DNA from: Aquicoccus porphyridii
GTDB lineage: Bacteria; Pseudomonadota; Alphaproteobacteria; Rhodobacterales; Rhodobacteraceae
Direction of reading: 5' to 3'
Assembly (NCBI RefSeq): GCF_008369105.1
Contig: NZ_VINQ01000011.1
Coordinates: forward strand, 1 to 64,000
Length of the DNA stretch: 64,000 bases
Numbering within the stretch: position 1 is the stretch's first letter; the number at the start of each line of letters is the position of its first letter. The position numbers were made by a program, and so were the translations under genes. Positions 8,827-16,790 of this stretch are shown one piece after another. The notes beneath the pieces were generated by a model, which worked only from the letters and a program-made list of their open reading frames with translations, had not been told where the DNA came from and did no database searches.

Positions 8827-9630
8827 ATGACCAAACGCGCGCTCCTGCTCGATTCCATCACCGACGCCGACACCGCGGCCGAGGGCCGCTTGGCCGTTTC
8901 GGGGTCACATGGCGGGCTCTATGCCGCCGCCATCGCCTCGCGCGCCGGGCTGCGCGCCGTCATTCTCAACGATGCGGGAATCGGGTTGAACCGTGCGGGG
9001 GTCAAGGGCGTCGAGGCGCTGGCCGATGTCGGCATGGCCGCCGCCGCCGTCGATGCCATGAGCGCCGAAATTGGCGCAGCCCGTGACATGCTCGAAAACG
9101 GGATAATCTCCCATGCCAACACATCCGCACTGGCCCTTGGTGTCGCCCCGGGCCAGACGGTGGGTGACGCCCTCGCGCGGCTCGCCGATGCACCGACGCC
9201 CAAGGCCATGCTCGCCCCCGTCCCCGAGGCACGATGGGAAGAAGCGCTTGGCCCGCACCGGATTCTCTGCGTCGACAGCGCCTCTCTCGTCCAGCCGCAG
9301 GATTCAGGCCGGATCATCGTCACCGGCTCGCATGGCGGGTTGATCGGCGGTGATCCGGCCCGCGCATCCAAGGCTGCCGCCCGGCTGATCGCCTTCAATG
9401 ACGCAGGCCGGGGCAAGAATGATATCGGCCTCTCACGTCTGCCCGCGCTCGACGCATATGGCATCGGTGCGGTGACGCTCGATTGCATGAGTTGCGAAAT
9501 CGGCAGCGCCGCCTCGGCGCTGGCCAGCGGTGTGATCTCGGCGGCGAATGACACCGCACGTGCGATGGGGCTTGACCCCGGCATGGCCCTCGCCGAAGCA
9601 ATCGCCACACTCGGCCCGGCGGCGGCGTGA
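8827..9630 (+). CDS. Uncharacterised protein built from a tandem duplication
   Basis: I do not recognise a named family for this 267-aa protein. It consists of two homologous halves joined by about 60 residues. The first half runs from SGSHGGL (residue 25) through AVILNDAGIGLNRAG and MSAEIGAARDMLENGIISHAN. The second runs from TGSHGGL (about residue 167) through LIAFNDAGRGKNDIG and MSCEIGSAASALASGVISAAND. The repeated GSHGGL, NDAG and EIG positions look like ligand or active-site residues. There is no signal peptide and no membrane segment. It is divergent from the IclR/TPP/TRAP operon across the operator, so it probably acts on the same substrate as an isomerase, lyase or binding protein. 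That role is inference. Confidence 0.75.
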   Translation: MTKRALLLDSITDADTAAEGRLAVSGSHGGLYAAAIASRAGLRAVILNDAGIGLNRAGVKGVEALADVGMAAAAVDAMSAEIGAARDMLENGIISHANTSALALGVAPGQTVGDALARLADAPTPKAMLAPVPEARWEEALGPHRILCVDSASLVQPQDSGRIIVTGSHGGLIGGDPARASKAAARLIAFNDAGRGKNDIGLSRLPALDAYGIGAVTLDCMSCEIGSAASALASGVISAANDTARAMGLDPGMALAEAIATLGPAAA

Positions 9631-9651
9631 CGTTCCCTTACCTGGCTGACG

Positions 9652-9717
9652 TCAGGCCACGCGGGCGATCTCGGCAGCGCCTAGGGCGTTGACCCGGTTC
9701 ATGAGGGCGGTGCGGGT
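9652..9717 (-). pseudogene. Remnant of a transposase C-terminus (tentative)
   Basis: Read on the minus strand, 21 codons before a TGA give TRTALMNRVNALGAAEIARV plus a final Ala. The R-x-A-x-x-N-R-x-x-A-L-G pattern resembles the end of IS5-type transposases. An in-frame stop lies immediately upstream, so nothing longer survives. Next to it is GTTGCAAAACTC, reminiscent of insertion-sequence ends. There are no terminal repeats or target duplications that I can pair. Confidence 0.3.
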
Positions 9718-9880
9718 TCAGAGTTTTGCAACAAACATGCCAAGCGCAATCGGCCCCGCGGCGCACCACATCCGACAAGAGGTCCGACCGTCCGGCAGGG
9801 GTTCGTTTTTTCTGCCCGGCCCCTTCCAACCCGTGCGCGGCTGGCCTATCCATGCCGCGCAACAACCACGCGAGTCCATC

Positions 9881-10531
9881 ATGGCCGAACTCATCCTTGT
9901 CCGACACGGGCAGGCCAATGCCGCCGCCACCGATGAAGAGAGCTATGACCGGCTCTCGGATCTGGGTCATCAGCAGGCCCGCTGGCTGGGCGAGCATATA
10001 GCCGCGACCAACCCGCATTTCGACCGGGTGATCACCGGCACGCTGAGCCGTCAGCGCGACACCGCGCTCTCCATGGGGCTCGAGATCACCGACACCGACC
10101 CGCGGCTCAACGAGTTGAGCTATTTCGCGCTGGCCCAGGCGCTTGAGGACCAGGCGGGCATCCCGGCGCCGCGTGATCCCACGGAATTCGCCGCCCACCT
10201 GCCCGAGGTGATCGACCACTGGACCCGCGATGCGCTGGAGGGTGTGCCCGAGCGGTTTTCCGACTTCGCCGCCCGCGTGACCGGCATCGTCGACGAGGTC
10301 TGTGAAGGTCATGGTCGTATCCTGATCGTGACCTCGGGCGGGGTGATCGGCATGGTCGTGCGCCATATTCTGGGGCTGGAGAATGGCGGCATGTCGCGGA
10401 TCATGTTGCAGATCATGAATTCATCCGTGCATCGGGTCGAGCATGTCCATGACGCGCTCATGTTGGGCGGGTTCAACGCCACGCCGCATCTCGACATTCC
10501 GGGGCGCGAACATGCCCGCACTTTCGTCTGA
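9881..10531 (+). CDS. Histidine phosphatase family protein (phosphoglycerate mutase-like)
   Basis: The 216-aa protein begins MAELILVRHGQANA, which carries the RHG motif with the nucleophilic His near residue 9. The start at 9881 is chosen because the conserved strand begins there, although the frame is open further upstream. The second conserved catalytic position, normally SHGG, reads TSGGVIG here, so that His is absent. A subgroup of the superfamily shares this. It lies 12 bp before the saccharopine genes and may be co-transcribed. The substrate is probably a small phosphate ester, but none can be named. Confidence 0.82.
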   Translation: MAELILVRHGQANAAATDEESYDRLSDLGHQQARWLGEHIAATNPHFDRVITGTLSRQRDTALSMGLEITDTDPRLNELSYFALAQALEDQAGIPAPRDPTEFAAHLPEVIDHWTRDALEGVPERFSDFAARVTGIVDEVCEGHGRILIVTSGGVIGMVVRHILGLENGGMSRIMLQIMNSSVHRVEHVHDALMLGGFNATPHLDIPGREHARTFV

Positions 10532-10543
10532 CGGAGACCTGCC

Positions 10544-11605
10544 ATGATACATCTCTGGGTTCGCGCCGAGCAACGCCCGAACGAGGACCGCGTCGGCCTC
10601 ACCCCCGAGGGCGCGAAGGCGCTGATCGACGCAGGCCTGCGCGTGACGGTCGAGGAGAGCGCGACGCGCGCCATCCCGATCGACGGCTATCGCGCGGCGG
10701 GGGCCGAGATCGCACCGGAGAATTCCTGGCCCGAGGCGCCGCGCGATGCGATCATATTCGGGTTGAAGGAACTGCCCGATGACGGCACGCCACTGCCGCA
10801 TCGCCACATCCTGTTCGGCCATGCGTTCAAGGGCCAGCATTCGGGCAAGGCGCTTCTGCGGCGGTTCAAGGCGGGGGGCGGCACGCTTTACGATCTGGAA
10901 TACCTCGTGGACGAAGACGGCCGCCGCGTTGCCGCCTTCGGCTATTGGGCGGGGTTCGCGGGGGCGGCGGTCACGCTCATGGCATGGGCGGCGCAGCAGG
11001 GGGGCGGCATCTGTGGCCCGGTGGGTGCCTATCCGGGCAAGGACGCGATGCTTGCCGACCTTGGCGCGCGGCTCGACGCTACCGGTGCGGGTCGGCCCTC
11101 GGCCCTTGTCATCGGCGCCCTCGGCCGGGTTGGCACCGGCGCCGCAGACCTGTGCGAGGCGGTGGGCGTCAGCGTCACCAAGTGGGACATAGATGAGACC
11201 GCGTCGGGCGGCCCCTTCCCCGAGACCCTCGATCACGACATCTTCTTCAACTGCATCCTTGCCCGGCCCGGCACGCCGGTTTTCGTGCCGCGCGCGGCCC
11301 TGACCGCCCCGCGCCGCCTGACCGCGATCGGCGATGTCGCCTGCGACCCGGACAGCGATTACAACCCGGTGCCGGTCTATGACCGGGCCACCACGTGGGA
11401 TGCGCCTGTCATTCGCGTGCATGACACGCCGCCGCTCGACGTGATGGCGATCGACAACCTGCCCTCGATGCTGCCGGTCGAATCGTCGCAAGATTACGCC
11501 TCTCAGCTCTTGCCAACGCTGCTCACCCTCTCCAATCTTTCCCAAGGCGTCTGGGCCCGCGCCCGCGACACCTTCGAAACCCATGCAAAGGCGCTCTCGG
11601 AATGA
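10544..11605 (+). CDS. Saccharopine dehydrogenase, lysine-forming type (lysine-2-oxoglutarate reductase)
   Basis: This 353-aa protein has the alanine dehydrogenase/saccharopine dehydrogenase layout. It starts HLWVRAEQRPNEDRVGLTPE with the conserved RxExxxxExRxxLTP pattern. It also has FGHAFKGQHSGKALLRRFK, a Rossmann segment VIGALGRVGTGAADLCEAVG, and NLPSMLPVESSQDYASQLLP near the end. It interconverts L-lysine plus 2-oxoglutarate and saccharopine. With the second dehydrogenase two genes downstream it forms the bacterial saccharopine route, most likely for lysine breakdown. Its stop overlaps the next start by 4 bp. Confidence 0.88.
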   Translation: MIHLWVRAEQRPNEDRVGLTPEGAKALIDAGLRVTVEESATRAIPIDGYRAAGAEIAPENSWPEAPRDAIIFGLKELPDDGTPLPHRHILFGHAFKGQHSGKALLRRFKAGGGTLYDLEYLVDEDGRRVAAFGYWAGFAGAAVTLMAWAAQQGGGICGPVGAYPGKDAMLADLGARLDATGAGRPSALVIGALGRVGTGAADLCEAVGVSVTKWDIDETASGGPFPETLDHDIFFNCILARPGTPVFVPRAALTAPRRLTAIGDVACDPDSDYNPVPVYDRATTWDAPVIRVHDTPPLDVMAIDNLPSMLPVESSQDYASQLLPTLLTLSNLSQGVWARARDTFETHAKALSE

Positions 11606-11850
11606 CCCTTGTCATCGGCTATCTCGCGGCCTTCCTCGGCACCGTCTGCTGGATTCCGCAAGCCTGGAAGGCCTGGGCCTCGCGCGATACCGCGGCGCTT
11701 TCGCTGCCCTCGAACCTGATGTTCCTCGCCACGGTCTCGCTCTGGCTGCTCTATGGCATCCTCGTGGTCGACTGGCCGCTGATCGTCGCCAATATCTGTG
11801 CCGTCACCGCGGTTCTCGCCATCGTGACGGCCAAGCTGAAATTCAAGTGA
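11602..11850 (+). CDS. SemiSWEET-type PQ-loop transporter
   Basis: This 82-aa protein has three membrane helices and the PQ motif in WIPQAWKAW (Pro19-Gln20), followed by SRDTAALSLPSNLMF. That is the standard bacterial SemiSWEET half-transporter, which works as a homodimer. Known members carry sugars, and PQ-loop relatives carry amino acids such as lysine or cystine. It overlaps the upstream saccharopine dehydrogenase by ATGA and is followed 15 bp later by the second one. That placement suggests movement of lysine or a pathway intermediate, but this is inferred from context only. Confidence 0.88.
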   Translation: MTLVIGYLAAFLGTVCWIPQAWKAWASRDTAALSLPSNLMFLATVSLWLLYGILVVDWPLIVANICAVTAVLAIVTAKLKFK

Positions 11851-11865
11851 ACAGGAGATGACGAC

Positions 11866-12993
11866 ATGACAATCCACTGGTGCGGCACCGGCTTTTCCTC
11901 GATCCCCGGCCTGCGCCGCCTGATCGCGGCGGGCCACCCTGTCACGGTCTGGAACCGGACGCTGGACAAGGCGCAGGAAGCGGTCGGCGACGTCGCCAGC
12001 GATATCCGCATCTTCGACATCGACGCACTGAGTGCGGCGACCGAGAAGGGCGATATCGTGGTGTCGATGCTGCCCGGCGACTGGCATGTGCCGCTGGCCG
12101 AGATGTGCCTGTCGAAGGGCGCGCATTTCGTCTCGTCCTCCTATATCGCGCCCGAGATGCGCGCACTGAACGACGCCGCGCGCGAGGCCGGGCTTGCCTT
12201 CGTCAACGAGGTCGGGCTCGATCCGGGCATCGACCACCTGATGGCGCACAAGCTGGTGGCGGATTACCGCGCCTCGGACGCCTATGCGCCGGACAACGAG
12301 ATCAGCTTTACCTCCTATTGCGGCGGGGTGCCGAAAGAGGCCAACCCGATGCGCTACAAGTTCTCCTGGGCCCCGGTGGGGGTATTGAAGGCGTTGCGCT
12401 CGCCCTCGCGCTCGATCCGCGATTTCAAGGAGTTCAACGTCGAGAAACCCTGGGACGCGCTGTCGCGCTATGACGCACCGTTGCCCACGCCCGAGAGCTT
12501 CGAGGTCTATCCCAACCGCGATTCGCTGCCCTTCATGGCGGATTACAATTTCGCCCCGGAATGGCCGGTGCGCGAATTCGTGCGCGGCACATTGCGGCTC
12601 AACGGCTGGGCCGAGGCATGGGCCGACATCTTCGCCGAAATGGGCACGGCATCGGACGCGCGACTGCAAGAGATCGCCGACGAACTCCTGCGCGACAACG
12701 CCTATGACGAGGGCGAGGCCGACCGAGTGATCCTCTGCGTCGATCTCAAGGCCACAAAGGACGGCACGGCGGTCTGGCACAAGACCTGTGTGATGGACGC
12801 GTGGGGAGACGAGCGCGGCACGGCGATGGCCCGGCTGGTGTCGGTGCCCGTGTCGCTGGCGGTCGAGGCGGTGATGAACCGCGAGATCCCCGCCGGTGTC
12901 AGCCCCACACCCGCCGATCCGAAACTGGTCGGGCGCTGGCTTGGCGAGGTCGAGAAACTGGCCCAGCATATGCAGATCGTCGAGCACGCATGA
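11866..12993 (+). CDS. Saccharopine dehydrogenase, glutamate-forming type (saccharopine reductase family)
   Basis: This 375-aa protein begins with a Rossmann segment (HWCGTGFSSIPGLRRLIAAG). It carries the family motif NEVGLDPGIDHLMAHKL near residue 115-131 and SYCGGVPKEANPMRYKFSWA near 146-165. These match the saccharopine dehydrogenase C-terminal fold of the glutamate-forming enzyme, which splits saccharopine into glutamate and aminoadipate semialdehyde. It completes the two-enzyme route with the gene at 10544. An aminoadipate semialdehyde dehydrogenase is not in the window. Confidence 0.87.
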   Translation: MTIHWCGTGFSSIPGLRRLIAAGHPVTVWNRTLDKAQEAVGDVASDIRIFDIDALSAATEKGDIVVSMLPGDWHVPLAEMCLSKGAHFVSSSYIAPEMRALNDAAREAGLAFVNEVGLDPGIDHLMAHKLVADYRASDAYAPDNEISFTSYCGGVPKEANPMRYKFSWAPVGVLKALRSPSRSIRDFKEFNVEKPWDALSRYDAPLPTPESFEVYPNRDSLPFMADYNFAPEWPVREFVRGTLRLNGWAEAWADIFAEMGTASDARLQEIADELLRDNAYDEGEADRVILCVDLKATKDGTAVWHKTCVMDAWGDERGTAMARLVSVPVSLAVEAVMNREIPAGVSPTPADPKLVGRWLGEVEKLAQHMQIVEHA

Positions 12994-13002
12994 AACACGA
13001 AG

Positions 13003-13026
13003 ACGCCCGGACACCCCGGGCGTTTC
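13003..13026 (+). terminator. Rho-independent terminator after the saccharopine operon
   Basis: Stem ACGCCCGG (13003-13010) pairs with CCGGGCGT (13016-13023) around a 5-nt loop, followed by a short T-run. It lies just after the stop at 12993 and between convergent genes, so it may serve both sides. Confidence 0.65.
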
Positions 13027-13044
13027 ACGATCCCTGGGGTTCGC

Positions 13045-13371
13045 TCATCCGCCGCGAATGAGATCGTCCTCTTCATCCGCCGCCGACAGGCCCAGCGCAT
13101 CGAGTCCATTTTCCAGGTGGTCCGACAGGTGCGGTGTCCCCAGAAGGTAATCCGCCGTGGGCACCGTTGCCTCGGTCATGGCGGTGGCCTTGGCCTCTTC
13201 CAGCTCGTCGGCCGAAAAACTGTCGCGCCCGATCCACATCACCGCGACAAGGCTCGCCTGTTCCTCTTCGGTCAGGCGGTCGATGAACCCGCGCAATTCC
13301 CCTTCGGCGCGCTCCAGTTCCCGCGACATCAGGATCACCTGGGCGATCTTGTGAACAGAGATATCCAGCAT
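13045..13371 (-). CDS. DUF3775 domain-containing protein
   Basis: This 108-aa acidic protein begins MLDISVHKIAQVILMSRELE. It has LTEEEQASLVAVMWIGRDSF near residues 34-53 and TADYLLGTPHLSDHLENGLD near residues 72-91. The WxGR and ADYLLGTP-x-L-x-DxLExGL patterns are those of DUF3775. The ATG at 13371 starts exactly at the domain; upstream in-frame residues are not domain-like. The function of the family is not known. A possible FNR-type site lies 69 bp upstream. Confidence 0.82.
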   Translation of the reverse strand: MLDISVHKIAQVILMSRELERAEGELRGFIDRLTEEEQASLVAVMWIGRDSFSADELEEAKATAMTEATVPTADYLLGTPHLSDHLENGLDALGLSAADEEDDLIRGG

Positions 13372-13439
13372 GGTTTCATCCTTCCGTCCGCGCTTTGGGC
13401 ATTGTCGGTGAAAGATGACGGTCACGCAATCCCCCGTCC

Positions 13440-13453
13440 TTGATCTGGCGCAA
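13440..13453. promoter_or_regulatory. Possible FNR/CRP-type site upstream of the DUF3775 gene
   Basis: TTGATCTGGCGCAA has the TTGAT-N4-xxCAA layout of FNR/FnrL boxes, with a mismatched right half (CGCAA instead of ATCAA). It overlaps a separate perfect hairpin, TCTGGCG-CAAA-CGCCAGA (13444-13461). Distance to the start codon (about 69 bp) is reasonable for an activator site. The degenerate half site makes this tentative. Confidence 0.3.
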
Positions 13454-13490
13454 ACGCCAGACGCGGCGCTTGCCTGACGGGTGGTGCGAT

Positions 13491-13560
13491 TGAGTATTTT
13501 CACCAAGAAAGAACCACCAGGACAGACTCTCCCCCGTCTCTTTCTTGGGAAAAATACTCA
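13491..13560. repeat. Composite repeat copy A, part 1: A/T-rich inverted repeat
   Basis: Left arm begins TGAGTATTTTCACCAAGAAA (13491-13510) and the right arm ends TTTCTTGGGAAAAATACTCA (13541-13560). They are near-perfect reverse complements around a central 30-bp segment. The same arms occur at 45124-45195. Composition differs sharply from the surrounding GC-rich DNA. There is no coding capacity. Confidence 0.85.
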
Positions 13561-13600
13561 TTTCCACCTGTCCGCGCGCACCACGAATGAGCCGGGAAAC

Positions 13601-13652
13601 AAGCCCGCCTGCGCGCGGGGGAGGGTGGGCGGGACGCGCGCAGGCGGGCGGC
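13601..13652 (+). repeat. Composite repeat copy A, part 2: GC hairpin with G-quadruplex loop
   Basis: A perfect 15-bp stem pairs GCCCGCCTGCGCGCG (13603-13617) with CGCGCGCAGGCGGGC (13635-13649). Its loop is GGGGAGGGTGGGCGGGA (13618-13634): four G-tracts separated by single bases on the plus strand. It lies 42 bp after the A/T-rich inverted repeat and just past the 3' end of rmuC. The same design recurs at 45028-45080 in the opposite orientation. Confidence 0.8.
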
Positions 13653-13660
13653 GCCGAAGG

Positions 13661-14827
13661 TCAGGACGTCGTTTCAGGGCCAGAGAGGGGCACCGCGTCG
13701 GACGGGTCCGGGGCGAGTTCCTCGAAATCGAAATTGTCGAGCCGCTGTGCCCGCCGCCCGGCCTTGTCGGCGGAAATCTTGATCTCCGAGATGTCCTTGG
13801 CCGCCTGCCCGAAATGCCGGTCGAGATTTTCAACCCGGCCAGAAAGCCTTTCAACGTCCTGGAACAAAAGGCTTAATTCCCGGCGAATCGCCCCTGCCTG
13901 TTCACGCATCCGGGCGTCTTTCAGGATCGCGCGCATCGTGTTGAGCGTCGCCATGCAGGTGGTGGGCGACACGATCCAGACCCGCGCGGCAAAGCCTTCG
14001 CGCACCAGTTCGGGGAAATTGGCGTGCAACTCGGCATAGACCGCCTCGGAGGGCAGGAACATCAACGCGCCGTCCGCCGTTTCGCCCTCGATGATGTAAC
14101 GCTCTGAAATCGCCTTGATATGCGCCCGCACGGCCCCGCGCATCATGCGCGCCGCCTCGGTCAACTCGCCCTGGGTCTGGGCATTGCGCAATGCCTCGTA
14201 GGCCTCCAGGGGAAATTTCGAATCCACCACGATCGGCCCCGGCGGATTGGGCAGGTGGATCAGCACATCCGCCCGGCGCCCGTTCGACAGCGCCACCTGC
14301 ACGCCATAGCTGTCGCGCGGCAGCGCCTTGGACACGATATCGTTGAGCTGAATCTCGCCGAACGCGCCGCGCGTCTGCTTGTTCGACAGGATATCCTGAA
14401 GGCTCAGCACATCGCCCGAAAGCTTGGTGATGTTCTCCTGCGCCTTGTCGATCGCGACCAGCCGTTCATGCAACTCGCCCAGCGAGCGGGACGTGCGTTG
14501 CGCCGATCCATGCAGGTTTTCCTGCATCTTGCCCGACACTTCCGAAAGCCGCTTTTCCATCAGTTCCAGCATGTTCTTCTGCGACGCCGCCTGCGCCTCG
14601 CTCACATGCATGAGCCCGCCCGAGAGTTGCTGTTGCCCGTCCGAGAGCGATTGAACCCGCTGGCTCATCCCCGCCAGTTGGTGAACCAATGGCTCGGTCG
14701 CCCGTGCCGTCCGCCCCGCAGCGCGCACCGCCATGATCAGCAGGATGAGCATGATCAGAAGCACCACCCCGCCCGCCAGCGCCGCCAGTTCCATTTCCGT
14801 CAGGGTATGGCCGTTGATTTCGATCAT
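13661..14827 (-). CDS. rmuC: DNA recombination protein RmuC
   Basis: This 388-aa protein has an N-terminal membrane helix (about 17-37), a long Gln/Glu-rich coiled coil (about 45-150), and the RmuC nuclease-like domain. The domain includes [32 protein letters not shown] and [18 protein letters not shown]. RmuC limits inversions at short repeats and is thought to cut or process branched DNA. The ATG at 14827 overlaps the mutL stop as ATGA, so mutL-rmuC form a DNA-maintenance unit. An earlier reading into mutL is rejected. Confidence 0.92.
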   Translation of the reverse strand: MIEINGHTLTEMELAALAGGVVLLIMLILLIMAVRAAGRTARATEPLVHQLAGMSQRVQSLSDGQQQLSGGLMHVSEAQAASQKNMLELMEKRLSEVSGKMQENLHGSAQRTSRSLGELHERLVAIDKAQENITKLSGDVLSLQDILSNKQTRGAFGEIQLNDIVSKALPRDSYGVQVALSNGRRADVLIHLPNPPGPIVVDSKFPLEAYEALRNAQTQGELTEAARMMRGAVRAHIKAISERYIIEGETADGALMFLPSEAVYAELHANFPELVREGFAARVWIVSPTTCMATLNTMRAILKDARMREQAGAIRRELSLLFQDVERLSGRVENLDRHFGQAAKDISEIKISADKAGRRAQRLDNFDFEELAPDPSDAVPLSGPETTS

Positions 14828-16665
14828 GTCCGACCAAACAACCGTTCGATATCGGCAAGCCTCAACTCCACATAGGTCGGGCGGCCGTGGTTGCATTGCC
14901 CGGAATGCGGCGTCGCCTCCATCTCGCGCAGGAGCGCATTCATCTCTTCGGCGCGCATCCGCCGACCCGAGCGGATCGAGCCGTGACAGGCCACGCGGCT
15001 CAGGATCGCCTCGATTCGCGCCTGCACGCCCAGGCTCTCGCCCAGATCGTCCAGCTCATCGAGGATGTCATGCAGCATCGCCTTGGCGTTCACCTCGCCG
15101 AGGATCGCGGGGGTTTCGCGCACCGCGACGGCACCGCCGCCAAAGGGTTCGATGGTCAGGCCGAGCCGTTGCAGGTCTTCGGATATCTCCATCAGGCGGG
15201 CGCAATCGCCGTCGTTCAACTCGACGATCTCGGGGATCAAAAGCGCCTGTGCCGCGATACCGTTCTCGGCCATCTGGCGCTTGAGCTTTTCGTAGACCAG
15301 CCGTTCATGCGCGGCGTGCTGATCGACGATGACCATGCCGGTTTCGGTCTGGGCGATGATGTAATTCTCGTGCACCTGCGCGCGTGCGGCGCCCAGCGGT
15401 CGGCCTTCGCTAGCCTCTGGCAATTCCGCCTCGGGCTCGACCCGCGCGCTTGGGGCGTCGGCAAAGCCCGGCGCGTCCATCTGCGGGGCCTGCATCCGGT
15501 AGGCCATTGAAATCGCTTGCCCTGACGGGCGGACCATCTGGTAGACCCGCGCGGGGCCCGTCGCCTCGGAGCGCATCGCGCCCAGCGTCGCGTCGGCCAC
15601 GGTCGAAGAGGCGCGGTGCCCCGCCTCGGCCAGCGCGTGGCGCAGGGCCGACACGATCAGCCCGCGCGCGACGCCCGGTTCGCGAAACCGCACCTCGGAT
15701 TTGGCCGGGTGGACGTTCACATCCACGAGGTGCGGGTCGCAGTCGATAAAGAGCGCCGCCGCCGGGTGGCGGTCGCGGCTGAGGAAATCGGAATAGGCGG
15801 CGCGCAGCGCGCCATAGAGCATCTTGTCGCGCACCGGGCGGGCATTGACGAAGAGGTATTGCGCCACGCTCGACCCGCGCGAATAGGTCGGCAGGGCGGC
15901 GTAACCGGCCAGCCGCAGCCCCTCGCGTTCGGCGTCGATCCGGAGGGCGTTTTCCGCGAATTCACGGCCCAGGACCTGCGCCAGCCTGCCATGCAGCGCA
16001 TCGAAGAGATCGCCGTTCTGCGCGTCGGCGCGGAACGTCACGCGCCCCTCGCCGCCGCCCGAGACATCGCGCAGAGTAAAGCCCACGTAAGGCTCGGCCA
16101 TGGCGAGGCGTTTGACCACGTCGCCAATCGCCTGCGCCTCGGCCCGGTCCGAGCGCATGAACTTGAGCCGCGCGGGGGTGGCGTGGAAGATGTCGCGCAG
16201 CTCGACCAGCGTGCCGGGGTTGAGCGCGGCAGGTTTCACCGCACCCATGCGCCCGCCCGTCACCTCGATCTCGGCGCCCTCCCCACCCGCCACGCGGGTC
16301 ATGATGCTGAGCCGCCCGACCGCCCCGAGGCTGGGCAATGCTTCGCCGCGAAAGCCGAATGTCTGGATGTCGAGCAGGTCCGACCCGTCGATCTTGGACG
16401 TGGCATGGCGGCTCAGTGCGAGCGGCAGGTCGACCGCCGTCATCCCGCACCCATCATCGCCGACCCGGATGAGGGTCTTGCCACCATCGGCGTAATCGAC
16501 GGTGATCCGCGTGGCCCCGGCGTCGAGCGCGTTCTCGATCAACTCCTTGACCGCGCTGGCGGGCCGTTCGACCACTTCACCGGCGGCGATGCGGTTGATC
16601 GCGGCGTCGTCAAGCTGCCGGATAACGGGGGTAGGTCGGTGCATATGGGGGTTTGCCTGTGCCAT
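14824..16665 (-). CDS. mutL: DNA mismatch repair endonuclease MutL
   Basis: This 613-aa protein carries the GHKL ATPase motifs [18 protein letters not shown] and [13 protein letters not shown], plus a C-terminal dimerisation domain ending [20 protein letters not shown]. The nicking-endonuclease motif DQHA-x2-E-x4-E is present as [12 protein letters not shown], as expected in bacteria that lack MutH. It couples MutS mismatch recognition to strand incision. An alternative start at Met8 (16644) would give [11 protein letters not shown]; neither start has a strong RBS. Confidence 0.95.
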   Translation of the reverse strand: MAQANPHMHRPTPVIRQLDDAAINRIAAGEVVERPASAVKELIENALDAGATRITVDYADGGKTLIRVGDDGCGMTAVDLPLALSRHATSKIDGSDLLDIQTFGFRGEALPSLGAVGRLSIMTRVAGGEGAEIEVTGGRMGAVKPAALNPGTLVELRDIFHATPARLKFMRSDRAEAQAIGDVVKRLAMAEPYVGFTLRDVSGGGEGRVTFRADAQNGDLFDALHGRLAQVLGREFAENALRIDAEREGLRLAGYAALPTYSRGSSVAQYLFVNARPVRDKMLYGALRAAYSDFLSRDRHPAAALFIDCDPHLVDVNVHPAKSEVRFREPGVARGLIVSALRHALAEAGHRASSTVADATLGAMRSEATGPARVYQMVRPSGQAISMAYRMQAPQMDAPGFADAPSARVEPEAELPEASEGRPLGAARAQVHENYIIAQTETGMVIVDQHAAHERLVYEKLKRQMAENGIAAQALLIPEIVELNDGDCARLMEISEDLQRLGLTIEPFGGGAVAVRETPAILGEVNAKAMLHDILDELDDLGESLGVQARIEAILSRVACHGSIRSGRRMRAEEMNALLREMEATPHSGQCNHGRPTYVELRLADIERLFGRT

Positions 16666-16730
16666 GCCACAAGACTTAGCACGTCACCTTGCGATTCTGC
16701 CAGCGGGATTGCCCGTCTCGCGGGCGCAAA

Positions 16731-16765
16731 ATCGAAAAGACCCGGGCACCATTGGCACCCGGGTC
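16731..16765 (-). terminator. Rho-independent terminator after amtB
   Basis: On the minus strand GACCCGGG pairs with CCCGGGTC around an 11-nt loop (16739-16765), followed by TTTTCGATTTT. It lies 25 bp past the amtB stop. Confidence 0.8.
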
Positions 16766-16790
16766 CGATCCTTTCAGGCTGTAGCTTTGG

